Of a stretch of 64,000 nt of DNA, positions 1 to 7,947 are shown piece after piece (positions within the stretch are counted from its first letter, which is position 1; each line of letters starts with the position of its first letter). Source of the stretch: Salinicola acroporae (GTDB taxonomy: Bacteria; Pseudomonadota; Gammaproteobacteria; Pseudomonadales; Halomonadaceae); NCBI RefSeq assembly GCF_003206615.1, contig NZ_PZJW01000002.1:62001-126000 (forward strand), given 5' to 3'. The translations under genes and the position numbers were made by a program. The notes below the pieces were generated by a model that was not told the DNA's origin, ran no database searches, and saw only the letters and a list, made by a program, of their open reading frames with translations.

Positions 1-1
1 C

Positions 2-67
2 GCCAGTTACGGCAGTTGGAGCGACGCCGATCTCGAGGCATGGGCAGCGCCCCTGAAGACTCGCTAG
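2..67 (+). CDS. 3' end of a gene cut by the window edge, possibly a rhodanese-type sulfurtransferase
   Basis: The second reading frame is open from the window edge to a TAG at 65-67 and has mostly G or C in third positions, as real genes here do. The 21 visible residues contain YGSWSD, which resembles the YDGSWSEW motif near the C-terminus of two-domain thiosulfate/3-mercaptopyruvate sulfurtransferases. A hairpin starts 8 bases after the stop, supporting a real gene end. The identification rests on one short motif and is weak. Confidence 0.3.
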   Translation, partial: ASYGSWSDADLEAWAAPLKTR

Positions 68-74
68 CGCGGGA

Positions 75-97
75 GGCGGGACACCGCACGTCCCGCC
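75..97. terminator. Hairpin between converging genes
   Basis: A perfect 8-bp stem (GGCGGGAC at 75-82, GTCCCGCC at 90-97) with a 7-nt loop lies between the partial plus-strand gene ending at 67 and the minus-strand yciO ending at 130. Neither side has a good T run, so it may act as a weak bidirectional terminator or as an mRNA 3'-end stabiliser. Confidence 0.45.
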
Positions 98-129
98 CTT
101 GATGGCGGCCAGCCCGCTGCCGGGTCCGC

Positions 130-750
130 TCAGCGGAAAGGCGCCGGATCTCCGCGCCCTTCCCGCACGACCACGGGAGGGATCTCGCGCAGATCGACCA
201 CCGTGGTCGGCTCCAACTGGCAGGCGCCGCCGTCGATGATCAGGTCCAGGTGGGCGCCGAGCCGCTCGCGAATCTCTTCCGGGTCGGTCATCGGCCATGT
301 CTCTCCCACCGGGATCAAGGTCACGCTCATCAGCGGCTCGCCCAGGGCATCGAGTAGCGCATGGGTGATCTTGTGATCCGGCACGCGCACGCCGATCGAA
401 CGGCGCTTGGGGTGCAGCAGCAATCTCGGCACTTCGCTGGTGGCGCTGAGGATGAAGGTATAGGCACCAGGGGTATGCGACTTGAGCAGCCGGAAGACGC
501 TGTTGTCGACCTTGGCATAGGTGCCGATCTCCGAGAGATCGGAACAGACCAGGGTGAAGTTGTGACGGTCATCGAGCTGGCGTAGCCACTTGATCTTCTC
601 GATCGCCTTCTTCTCGCCCAACCGGCAACCCAGGGCATAACCCGAATCGGTGGGATAGGCGACCACGCCGCCCTGGCGCAGGATCTCGATGGCCTGGTCG
701 ATCAGGCGTTTCTGCGGGTTCTGCGAATGAATCTGGAAGAATTGGGTCAT
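130..750 (-). CDS. yciO: YciO, Sua5/YrdC/YwlC-family protein
   Basis: A 206-residue protein close over its whole length to E. coli YciO: N-terminus MTQFFQIHSQNPQ, then YPTDSGYALGC, HNFTLVC, SIGVRVP, DLIIDGG and VVVREGRGD. The family shares the YrdC fold of the threonylcarbamoyl-AMP synthase TsaC/Sua5, which binds RNA and nucleotides and acts in tRNA t6A37 synthesis; YciO is the less characterised paralog. I chose the ATG at 750 rather than the upstream one at 801 because it matches the family N-terminus and has AGGAG 8-9 bases before it. It follows rnm on the same strand, as yciV-yciO do in enterobacteria, with a 115-bp gap. Confidence 0.9.
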   Translation of the reverse strand: MTQFFQIHSQNPQKRLIDQAIEILRQGGVVAYPTDSGYALGCRLGEKKAIEKIKWLRQLDDRHNFTLVCSDLSEIGTYAKVDNSVFRLLKSHTPGAYTFILSATSEVPRLLLHPKRRSIGVRVPDHKITHALLDALGEPLMSVTLIPVGETWPMTDPEEIRERLGAHLDLIIDGGACQLEPTTVVDLREIPPVVVREGRGDPAPFR

Positions 751-865
751 CTCACGCTCTCCTGGAACCGCTGTCGAAATCTGCCGCCCCCGAAACGTCA
801 CGGCCGTCCAGGGGACTGCCGCTGTCTTCAGGCCGTTACTGCTTCACAGGGTAACAGACGCGGCG

Positions 866-1795
866 CTACTCGCCGCCGGCAAAGCGTCGCAACGCCGGGT
901 GACACCAGACCGGCCTGACGTGGGAACGCGGCGGCGGGCTGATCGTTCCCGGCGCCAGAGGGCCTCCCGGGTAATGAAAGTCGCTGCCGACGGACCCGTA
1001 AAGCCCGTGGAAATCGAGCTGGCGAGCCAAGTCGTGGGTCGTGTCCGGGTTCTGATAGCCGCTGACCAGTTCCGCCGCTTCGCCACCGGCATCGATGAAG
1101 GCCGAGAACATCAGGTCGCGCTTGCGCCGGGTCATGCCGTAGCGCAACGGATGCGCAACGACGGCGACCCCGCCGGCATCGCGAATCCATCCGACGACCG
1201 TGGCAAGTTCGGGCCAGTGCATCTTGACGTCCCCCCGCTTGCCGGCGCCCAGGTAACGCTTGAAGGCGGTCTTGACGTCCGGCACCACGCCGGCGGCAAC
1301 CAGAGCCGCTGCGAAATCCGGCCGCCCCAGTGGGCGCTCACTTCCCGCTGCCTGGCGTGCCCTGGCGAGGCCATCGGCGAGGCCGACCTTCTCCAGGCGA
1401 TGGGCGATCTCCCGCGCTCGCCTGTCGCGGGCGAGTCCCAGCGTCGTCAGCCCCTCCTCCAGCGCCGGGGAGACGCCCTCGGGCAGCAGCGCCACGATAT
1501 GCAGGGCGATACCGCGCCATTGGCAGGAAAGCTCGGCCGCCGCCAGCAGGGAGAGACCATGAAGCCGGCATTGCGCAGCCGCCTCCTCGACGCCGTCGAC
1601 GGTGTCGTGGTCGGTCAGGGCGACATGCGTCAAGCCACGCGCGTGACACAGGTCCGCCAGAGAGGCGGGCGAGAGCTTGCCGTCGGAAGCCGTGGAATGC
1701 AGATGCAAGTCGATCCCTCGAATACCTTCCAGCGTATCGGACAGCACGGTCGAGCGGGCCTCGGGGTCATCGGTGGGAAAAACGCTCATGGGCAT
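866..1795 (-). CDS. rnm: PHP-domain 5'-3' exoribonuclease (RNase AM / YciV, TrpH family)
   Basis: About 309 residues. Metal-binding motifs of the PHP phosphoesterase fold are all visible: DLHLHSTASDG near the N-terminus, LTDHDT, then AHPLRYG and GSDFHYPG towards the C-terminus. The E. coli homolog (YciV, RNase AM) trims the 5' ends of rRNAs and degrades 3',5'-nucleoside bisphosphates. The open frame extends to 1879, but the ATG at 1795 (or 1789) gives the usual length and leaves room for a divergent promoter with yciB. No strong ribosome binding site is visible, so the exact start is uncertain. yciO lies downstream on the same strand. Confidence 0.88.
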   Translation of the reverse strand: MPMSVFPTDDPEARSTVLSDTLEGIRGIDLHLHSTASDGKLSPASLADLCHARGLTHVALTDHDTVDGVEEAAAQCRLHGLSLLAAAELSCQWRGIALHIVALLPEGVSPALEEGLTTLGLARDRRAREIAHRLEKVGLADGLARARQAAGSERPLGRPDFAAALVAAGVVPDVKTAFKRYLGAGKRGDVKMHWPELATVVGWIRDAGGVAVVAHPLRYGMTRRKRDLMFSAFIDAGGEAAELVSGYQNPDTTHDLARQLDFHGLYGSVGSDFHYPGGPLAPGTISPPPRSHVRPVWCHPALRRFAGGE

Positions 1796-1899
1796 GACGC
1801 CAGCCAGCGTCTTTGTCAGAATAGATCGACTATGGTGAGGGGCGCGGCGAACGGGGTCAATCGTCCGCGCCATCACCACCCGCCGGAGGCCCAGTCCGT

Positions 1900-2451
1900 A
1901 TGAAACTGCTGTTCGATTTTCTGCCCATCGCGATCTTCTTCGCCGTCTATCACGTCAGCGGCGATATCATCATGGCCACGATGGTGCTCATCCCCGCTAC
2001 CGTCGCGCAGTTGGGCATCGTCTGGTGGCGTCAGCGCCGCATCGAAAAGATGCTGCTGATCACCTCGGTCATCGTGATCGTGTCGGCCACCGCGACCGTC
2101 GCCTTTCACAATCCGGCCTTCATTCAGTGGAAGCCCACCGTCATCAATGCGCTGTTCGGCGTCGCCTTTCTGCTCTCGCCGCTGTTCGGGGGCCAGACGC
2201 TGGTCCAACGGATGATGGGCAAGGCGGTGTCGCTGCCGGCAGCCGTCTGGCGGCGCCTCAACCTGGCGTGGGTGCTGTTCTTCTTCGCCATGGCCGCGCT
2301 CAACGTGTATGTCTTCAGCTACTACGACGAGGCGACCTGGGTCGACTTCAAGCTGTTCGGCATGCTGGGACTGACCCTGCTGTTCGTGGTCGGCCAAGCC
2401 CTGTTCCTGGCTCGCCATCTCTCGCAATCACAATCGAAGGAAGGCTCCTGA
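1900..2451 (+). CDS. yciB: YciB/IspA-type inner-membrane septation protein A
   Basis: A 183-residue, highly hydrophobic protein with five predicted membrane segments. It starts [17 protein letters not shown] and contains [17 protein letters not shown], both characteristic of the YciB (septation protein A) family. YciB takes part in cell-envelope maintenance and interacts with elongation and division machinery in E. coli; its exact biochemical role is not settled. A GGAGG motif precedes the ATG. The stop overlaps the yciI start (TGATG), so the two are translationally coupled. It is divergent from rnm with about 100 bp between the starts. Confidence 0.93.
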   Translation: MKLLFDFLPIAIFFAVYHVSGDIIMATMVLIPATVAQLGIVWWRQRRIEKMLLITSVIVIVSATATVAFHNPAFIQWKPTVINALFGVAFLLSPLFGGQTLVQRMMGKAVSLPAAVWRRLNLAWVLFFFAMAALNVYVFSYYDEATWVDFKLFGMLGLTLLFVVGQALFLARHLSQSQSKEGS

Positions 2452-2750
2452 TGCTTTACGCCATTATCAGTGAAGATGTCGACGACAGCCTGGACAAGCG
2501 GCTCTCGGCTCGCCCAGAGCACCTGAAACGTCTGGAAACGCTGAAAGACGAGGGCCGACTCGTGCTCGCCGGCCCGCACCCGGCCATCGACAGCGACGAT
2601 CCGGGCAATGCCGGTTTCAGCGGCAGCCTGATCGTGGCCGAGTTCGATTCGCTCGAGGCGGCACAGCACTGGGCGGACACCGACCCATACGTCGCCGCTG
2701 GCGTCTATGCCCAGGTTCGGGTCAAGCCGTTCAAACGGGTCCTTCCGTAG
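2451..2750 (+). CDS. yciI: YciI-like protein
   Basis: A 99-residue protein matching E. coli YciI almost end to end: [49 protein letters not shown] and [12 protein letters not shown]. YciI proteins have a dimeric ferredoxin-like alpha/beta-barrel fold with a conserved His/Asp pocket; the E. coli member has no firmly established reaction. It overlaps yciB by one base, and this yciB-yciI pairing is common in gammaproteobacteria. Confidence 0.93.
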   Translation: MLYAIISEDVDDSLDKRLSARPEHLKRLETLKDEGRLVLAGPHPAIDSDDPGNAGFSGSLIVAEFDSLEAAQHWADTDPYVAAGVYAQVRVKPFKRVLP

Positions 2751-2773
2751 CCCGGTCTCCTCCGGCGATCTGG

Positions 2774-2821
2774 TTATCCACAGCCCCTGGCGTGGCGGTT
2801 TTGCACACCTGCTGTGGATAA
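2774..2821. promoter_or_regulatory. Cluster of three DnaA boxes upstream of mnmC
   Basis: The 205-bp gap between yciI and mnmC holds a perfect consensus box TTATCCACA at 2774-2782 (plus), TTTTGCACA at 2799-2807 (plus, fits TTWTNCACA), and another perfect box in inverted orientation, TGTGGATAA, at 2813-2821. Three boxes within 48 bp in GC-rich DNA are unlikely by chance. No replication genes are nearby, so this looks like a DnaA-binding regulatory, titration or reactivation-type site rather than oriC. That function is inferred. Confidence 0.7.
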
Positions 2822-2955
2822 CGCTGTTAAGATCCCGCGGACGCCTTCCTCCGTTCCCGATAAACCGCCGTCTGGCGAAAAGTGTTCAATTTTCATACAA
2901 CGCGCCATCGGCCCCTCTTTGAGGGGTCGTTCGATGATCCCCGGACGTGGAAACC

Positions 2956-4977
2956 ATGAACGGCAAGCCGGTCACTTCTCATCGCCAGGCCATACGACAT
3001 GCCGAGCTCGACTGGCGGGCCGACGACGGCGACGTCGAAGCGCCGTTCTCGACCGCTTACGATGATGTCTATTTCTCGCGCCAGGATGGCCGCGAGGAGA
3101 CGCGTTTCGTCTTCATCGACAACAACGACCTGCCGCAGCGGTTGGCGGCCTGGCGCGAGCGACGCCCGTTCACGATCGGCGAGACGGGCTTCGGCACCGG
3201 GCTCAACATGGTGTGTGCCTGGGCCTGTTTCGACGAGAACGCCCCCGCCGATGCAAGACTGCACCTGATCTCGACCGAGAAGCACCCGCTCACCCACGAG
3301 GCGTTGGCGCGCGCCTGGCGCAGTTGGCCACAGCTATCGCATCAGGCCGCTGTCCTGCTCGAGCAGTGGCCACCGGCGGTGGCGGGTGTCCATCGACTGC
3401 AACTGGACGCCCGCGTCATCCTGGATCTGCACTTCGGCGATGCCGCCGACTGCCTCGACCGCCTGGACGGACAGGTGGACGCCTGGTTTCTCGACGGCTT
3501 CGCGCCTTCGAAGAATCCCGACATGTGGCGACCCGAACTGTTCACGTCCATGGCTACCGCCAGTCGGCCGGGCGCCACGTTCGCCACCTTCACCTGCGCC
3601 GGTTTCGTGCGCCGCGGCCTGAGCGCGGCTGGCTTTCGCTGGCGCAAGGTAGCGGGATTCGGTCGCAAGCGCGAGATGCTGCGGGGCGAGCATGATCCCG
3701 CCGCCCCGACCGCACTTCGGAGATCCTCGACCAGAGCGGCCACTCCCTGGTTCCAGCCACCGCCGCCCAGGCCGGCGGACCATGTGGCGGTGATCGGCGC
3801 CGGCATCGCGGGTACCAGCGTTGCGGCGGCACTGGCGCGCCGAGGTAGCCAGGTGACCCTGATCGATCGCGAGGGCATCGCGGCAGGCGCTTCCGGCAAT
3901 CCCCAAGCCGCGCTCTACGTCAAAATGGCCGTCGAGCCCAACCTCCAGAGCCGATTCTATCTCGCTGCGCTGCTCTACACGCAGCGCTGGCTGGCGCGTC
4001 TCGACCCCGAGCGCCGCTGGTGGTCGGATTGCGGACTGCTGCAACTGGCGGGAAAAACCGGCGACGTCGAACGCCAGCAACGCTTCCTGTCCCATTACCA
4101 GCTGCCGCCGGCCGTCGTTGCCGCCAGCGACCCTTCGCTGGCGACGACCCTCGCCGGTGTGGCGCTTCACCGGCATGCGCTGCACTATCCACTGGCGGGC
4201 TGGGTCGACCCCGTCGCGCTCTGCCGCCATCTCGCCGCGACACCCGGGGTCTCGGTCCGCCAGGACAGGCTCGATTCACTGCGGGAGACGGACGCCGGCT
4301 GGCGGCTGGCGCTGGGACAGGAGTCGCTTCACGTCGATCAGGTCGTGTTCGCCACCGGTCACGCCAGCCGCCACTGGCTCGACGGACTGCCGATACAGCC
4401 GGTCCGGGGTCAGATATCCACGCTGGCGCTGGCACCGGGCCACGGCTCCGGGGAGGCCCCAGCGCTGGATCGCGTTCTCTGCGCCCAAGGCTATGTCATG
4501 CCGCCGCGCGAGGGACGGCTGACCTTCGGCGCGACCTTTTCGCCCAACGATGATGACGATACGGTGCGAAGCTCGGATCATCGATGCAATCTCGATGAAC
4601 TGGCGCACCTGGTCCCCGCGCTGGCGGAGTCGCTTGGGGATCGCTCCCTGGCTGAGTGCGGCGGGCGCGCCAGCGTTCGTGCCGCCAGTCCGGACAAGAC
4701 GCCCTACGCCGGGCCGCTGCCCGAATTCGATCGCTGGCGCCAGGACTACGCCGCCCTGGGCAAGGACGCCAGGCGTACGTTCAGCCAACCGGGCCGCCAC
4801 TATCCGGGGCTGTGGATGAGCACCGCGCACGGCTCCCGGGGCATGGTCAGCGCGCCGCTATGCGCCGAACTGATCGCCTCCCGACTTCACGACGAACCGA
4901 TGCCTCTGGAGCGCGAGCTGATAGATCATCTGCACCCCGGCCGGCGGATCATTGCCGACCTGATTCGAGGCCGCTGA
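2956..4977 (+). CDS. mnmC: Bifunctional tRNA 5-methylaminomethyl-2-thiouridine biosynthesis protein MnmC
   Basis: A 673-residue fusion. The N-terminal SAM-dependent methyltransferase domain carries DDVYFSRQDG and GETGFGTGLN (from residue 75); the C-terminal FAD oxidoreductase domain starts with the dinucleotide-binding motif VIGAGIAG at residue 279. The oxidoreductase half converts cmnm5s2U34 to nm5s2U34 and the methyltransferase half makes mnm5s2U34 in tRNAs for Lys, Glu, Gln and others. I take the ATG at 2956, preceded by GTGGA; an in-frame GTG at 2947 is possible. Size and domain order match E. coli MnmC. It is monocistronic, preceded by the DnaA-box cluster and convergent with the response regulator gene. 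Confidence 0.95.
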   Translation: MNGKPVTSHRQAIRHAELDWRADDGDVEAPFSTAYDDVYFSRQDGREETRFVFIDNNDLPQRLAAWRERRPFTIGETGFGTGLNMVCAWACFDENAPADARLHLISTEKHPLTHEALARAWRSWPQLSHQAAVLLEQWPPAVAGVHRLQLDARVILDLHFGDAADCLDRLDGQVDAWFLDGFAPSKNPDMWRPELFTSMATASRPGATFATFTCAGFVRRGLSAAGFRWRKVAGFGRKREMLRGEHDPAAPTALRRSSTRAATPWFQPPPPRPADHVAVIGAGIAGTSVAAALARRGSQVTLIDREGIAAGASGNPQAALYVKMAVEPNLQSRFYLAALLYTQRWLARLDPERRWWSDCGLLQLAGKTGDVERQQRFLSHYQLPPAVVAASDPSLATTLAGVALHRHALHYPLAGWVDPVALCRHLAATPGVSVRQDRLDSLRETDAGWRLALGQESLHVDQVVFATGHASRHWLDGLPIQPVRGQISTLALAPGHGSGEAPALDRVLCAQGYVMPPREGRLTFGATFSPNDDDDTVRSSDHRCNLDELAHLVPALAESLGDRSLAECGGRASVRAASPDKTPYAGPLPEFDRWRQDYAALGKDARRTFSQPGRHYPGLWMSTAHGSRGMVSAPLCAELIASRLHDEPMPLERELIDHLHPGRRIIADLIRGR

Positions 4978-5263
4978 TCCGGGCGGCGGGCAGTCGACGC
5001 TTCGTCTGGAAGATGGCTGCCCGAGCTCCCTCGGCGTGGCGATCGGTTCAGCGAACAATGTTCGACGCGTCCTAATGGCAGCCCGACAAGCGAGTGCAGC
5101 GGCGCTGTCTCTATCGTCAAGGCTGAGGATTTTGCCGCCGATATCTGCCTTGCGACCCACAGGAATGTGGGAAGTGCGTTGGCACGTCGGGAACGGGCCT
5201 GGACCTGGCCATCGCTCGTCGATTTTCCCGACGGCCGAGGCCCGTCACGGTGGACTCTGACTC

Positions 5264-5995
5264 TCAGGGGGTCGCGGCGCCGGTTTCCGCCAGCAGGGCC
5301 AGCGTCTCGCCATCGAGGCAGCGATAGGTGAAGGAGGGGCGACCGATCTGGCCGTAGTGGAAAGACTCTTCGAGCACGCCACGATCCACCAGGTGCTTTA
5401 GGTATTTCCGCACCGACACCCGCGACATGCCGGTATTCTCGCTCAGCGTCTCGGTGGTGAAAGGTGTCCCCGTCTGCTCGGCGACGGCCCTGGCCACCTG
5501 GGCCAGGGAGTTGGCGGTGAGGCCCTTGGGCAGGTCGCCGGGGCGCGCCGGTTGCATGGTGGTCGCCTCCCGCCGAAACAGCGCGTCGAGGTCACGCTGG
5601 TGGGCGCGTGCAGGCAGCCGGGACAGCCGCTGGTGCGTGTCCAGGCAGCGGGTCAGGGCCTCCCTGAAGCGCTCGAACTCGAACGGCTTGACCAGATAGT
5701 CGCTGACACCGAGGTGCTTGGCCTCCCTCACGGTCTCCATTTCAGAGGCTGCCGTGATCAGCACGATCTGGATATCGCGGGCCTGGCGTCGCAGGTCTCG
5801 CACCAGCGACAGGCCATTGTGCTCGCGCAGATAGACATCGAGCAGCAGCAGGTCCACGGTCTCCCGCGCCAGAATCTCTCTCGCCGCCGGCAGGTCCTCG
5901 CACTGGGCGACCAGATCGATGCCGTCGATGCGGTTGAGGAACTCGACGTTGAGCCGCATTACCATTGGATCGTCTTCCACGACCAGCACGCGCAT
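5264..5995 (-). CDS. CitB/DcuR-type response regulator
   Basis: A 243-residue two-domain protein. The N-terminal receiver has the acidic pocket D8/D9, phosphoacceptor D53 in LLLLDVYL, T81 and K103 in LVKPFEF. A linker is followed by a C-terminal helix-turn-helix of the type found in CitB, DcuR and DctR regulators (NTGMSRVSVRKYLKHLVDRG). These regulators respond to citrate or C4-dicarboxylates sensed by CitA/DcuS kinases. The kinase gene lies three bases upstream in the same operon, and the transporter divergent to it is a plausible target. Confidence 0.9.
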   Translation of the reverse strand: MRVLVVEDDPMVMRLNVEFLNRIDGIDLVAQCEDLPAAREILARETVDLLLLDVYLREHNGLSLVRDLRRQARDIQIVLITAASEMETVREAKHLGVSDYLVKPFEFERFREALTRCLDTHQRLSRLPARAHQRDLDALFRREATTMQPARPGDLPKGLTANSLAQVARAVAEQTGTPFTTETLSENTGMSRVSVRKYLKHLVDRGVLEESFHYGQIGRPSFTYRCLDGETLALLAETGAATP

Positions 5996-5998
5996 GAA

Positions 5999-7600
5999 TC
6001 AAGTCACTCCGTCGGTTACCTGCATTACGTCCATCACATAGGGCACGGTCACCTCGACCAGCGTGCCGCGCCCCGGCGTCGAATAGAGCGCCAGCGTACC
6101 ACCTAGCGATTCCACATGGGCCTTGACCATGGCCAGCCCATAACCCCGCCCCGCCCCCTTGGAAGAGACGCCCTGCTCCATGGCGAGCTGTTGCTGGCTA
6201 TCACTCATGCCCCTGCCGTTGTCCGACACGTGCAACGAGAGCGCGCCGGCGTCGACACCCAGGGTCAGGCTCACCTGGCGCACCTCGCGACCGGAGACCG
6301 CCTCGAAGGCATTTTCCAGCAGATTGCCGATGATGGACACCAGCAGGTGCACGACCTCGCTCTCGTCTGGCGCCGGAATTTCGCTCTGAAGGTCGATATC
6401 GAGCTCGACCCGGCGCTCTCTCGCCTCGCTACCCTTGGCCAGCAGAAAGCCCGCCAGCACGGGGTCCCGAACCCCGGCGACCCGTGCCGCGGCCGGCGCA
6501 ATCAAGGTGTCGTCGAGCTCACGCAGATAACGCTCCAGACGCCCCAGGTCGCGCAATTGCACCAGGCCGAGAATGACGTGCAACCGGTTCTTGAACTCGT
6601 GAGTGGACGCCCGCAGCGCCTGCGCGTAGCGGCTGACACCGGTCAACTCCTCGGCCAGCCGGTTGACCTCGCTACGGTCCCGCAACGTCACCACGCTTCC
6701 CCCCTCGCCCCTTTCGCCGCGGATGGGTACGCGGTTGACGATCAAGGCGCGCCCGTTCAACGTCAAGCGCCGGTTGAGCGCGGGGGCGGCCCTGTCGAAC
6801 AACTCCGTGAGCGTGGATGCGGGTATTCCCGAGCCATCGCCGGAGCCCGCCGGATCCAGCAACTCGCCGGCGGCCGGGTTGACCATGGTGATGACCGAAT
6901 CGCCATCGATCGCCAGCACCCCCTCGTGCAGAGAGGCCAGCATCGCCTGACGCTGCTGGACCCACTGGGATATCTGGTGGGGCTCGAAACCCAGCAGGAT
7001 CCGCTTGATGTACCGTGCCAGACACCAGGCACCCGTGGCACCGATCATCATCAGCAACACGATGCCCAGCAGCAGTACCTGACGCCGCTCCGCCAGCAGC
7101 AGCCCGACCCGGGTCAGGGTGACCCCGGTAGCGACCGCGCCGATCACCGCGCCCTGCCCATCGAGTACCGGCGAGAAACCACGGATACTGACACCCAAGG
7201 TGCCTTCCGAACGGGAGACGTAGGACTGGCCATCCAGTGCAGGCCCCTCGTCGCCGCCGCGAAAATGCCGCCCGACCTCGCCGGGGTCGGGATGCGTCAA
7301 GCGCAAATGGTTCCGATCCATCACGGTAATGAAATCGACGCCGAGCCGATTGCGCAGCGCCTCGATCTGCCGCCGCAGTTCGGAGTCGGGATCATGGACG
7401 ATGGGCATGGCCATGAGCGCGGAGCGCACGTCGTTACGATCGGCCAGCACCGCCGCGAGCCCCATCACACGCTCCCCCTGGGCCTCCTCCAGATTGGCAC
7501 GCAGCTGATAGTTGAAAAGCAGCAGCGCGACGCCGAGCGTCAGCACGATCATGCTGGCGACCAGGACGAATATCTGGGCACTCAGGCGGAGCCGCTTCAC
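5999..7600 (-). CDS. CitA/DcuS-type sensor histidine kinase
   Basis: A 533-residue membrane kinase. A first transmembrane segment (about residues 6-28) leads into a periplasmic PASC-like sensor domain containing DRNHLRLTHPDPGEVG, typical of citrate/dicarboxylate sensors. A second transmembrane segment (about 178-198), a cytoplasmic PAS domain, the phosphoacceptor H334 in HEFKNRLHVILGL and an ATPase domain (NLLENAFEA, DNGRGM, GYGLAMVK) follow. I chose the GTG at 7600, preceded by GAGGA, which places the first membrane helix at the N-terminus; the open frame runs on to 7747. It forms an operon with the response regulator and probably senses a 2-hydroxycarboxylate, given the neighbouring transporter. 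Confidence 0.88.
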   Translation of the reverse strand: MKRLRLSAQIFVLVASMIVLTLGVALLLFNYQLRANLEEAQGERVMGLAAVLADRNDVRSALMAMPIVHDPDSELRRQIEALRNRLGVDFITVMDRNHLRLTHPDPGEVGRHFRGGDEGPALDGQSYVSRSEGTLGVSIRGFSPVLDGQGAVIGAVATGVTLTRVGLLLAERRQVLLLGIVLLMMIGATGAWCLARYIKRILLGFEPHQISQWVQQRQAMLASLHEGVLAIDGDSVITMVNPAAGELLDPAGSGDGSGIPASTLTELFDRAAPALNRRLTLNGRALIVNRVPIRGERGEGGSVVTLRDRSEVNRLAEELTGVSRYAQALRASTHEFKNRLHVILGLVQLRDLGRLERYLRELDDTLIAPAAARVAGVRDPVLAGFLLAKGSEARERRVELDIDLQSEIPAPDESEVVHLLVSIIGNLLENAFEAVSGREVRQVSLTLGVDAGALSLHVSDNGRGMSDSQQQLAMEQGVSSKGAGRGYGLAMVKAHVESLGGTLALYSTPGRGTLVEVTVPYVMDVMQVTDGVT

Positions 7601-7947
7601 GCCTTGTCCTCGGCGGGCGGGCGCGGCGTGGCAACGACGCCAGCGTGTCCGCCGCATCGGACAGATCCGGAACTCATTACCCACTCCTTTTGCTGCAGGC
7701 GCCGGCGGGAAAGCATGCCCGCCGGCCTGTCGACCATGGCCGAGCACCCTTTAGACCATGGTGGTATACCTTACGGGCCGGGGGTGTGCCGCGCACCACC
7801 CCATACCTTTCAATAGTTTCTAAAGGCTTTAATAATTTCATAAAACTTGGTCGACACCTCGGGGCCTCTATCCTCGGCAGCGTACCGCTCATCGGGGCAA
7901 GAATACCGCTTACCGCCCTTTGGGCGAAAATCCTTGGGGAGCCAACC
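7601..7947. promoter_or_regulatory. Divergent control region of the two-component system and the 2HCT transporter
   Basis: This 347-bp gap holds no gene. At 7808-7848 it has an unusually AT-rich patch in which TTTC or TTTA recurs at 7808, 7817, 7828 and 7836, roughly one helical turn apart; this is a candidate binding region for the adjacent response regulator or RNA polymerase. Small palindromes (GGTATACC at 7773-7780 and GGTGTGC/GCGCACC at 7783-7797) lie just upstream. The operator role is inferred from position and composition only. Confidence 0.45.

Noticed and set aside
2751-2955. Reading the DnaA-box cluster as the chromosomal origin
   Set aside because: No dnaA, dnaN, mnmG, rpmH or parAB nearby, only three boxes, and no clear AT-rich unwinding element of the expected size.
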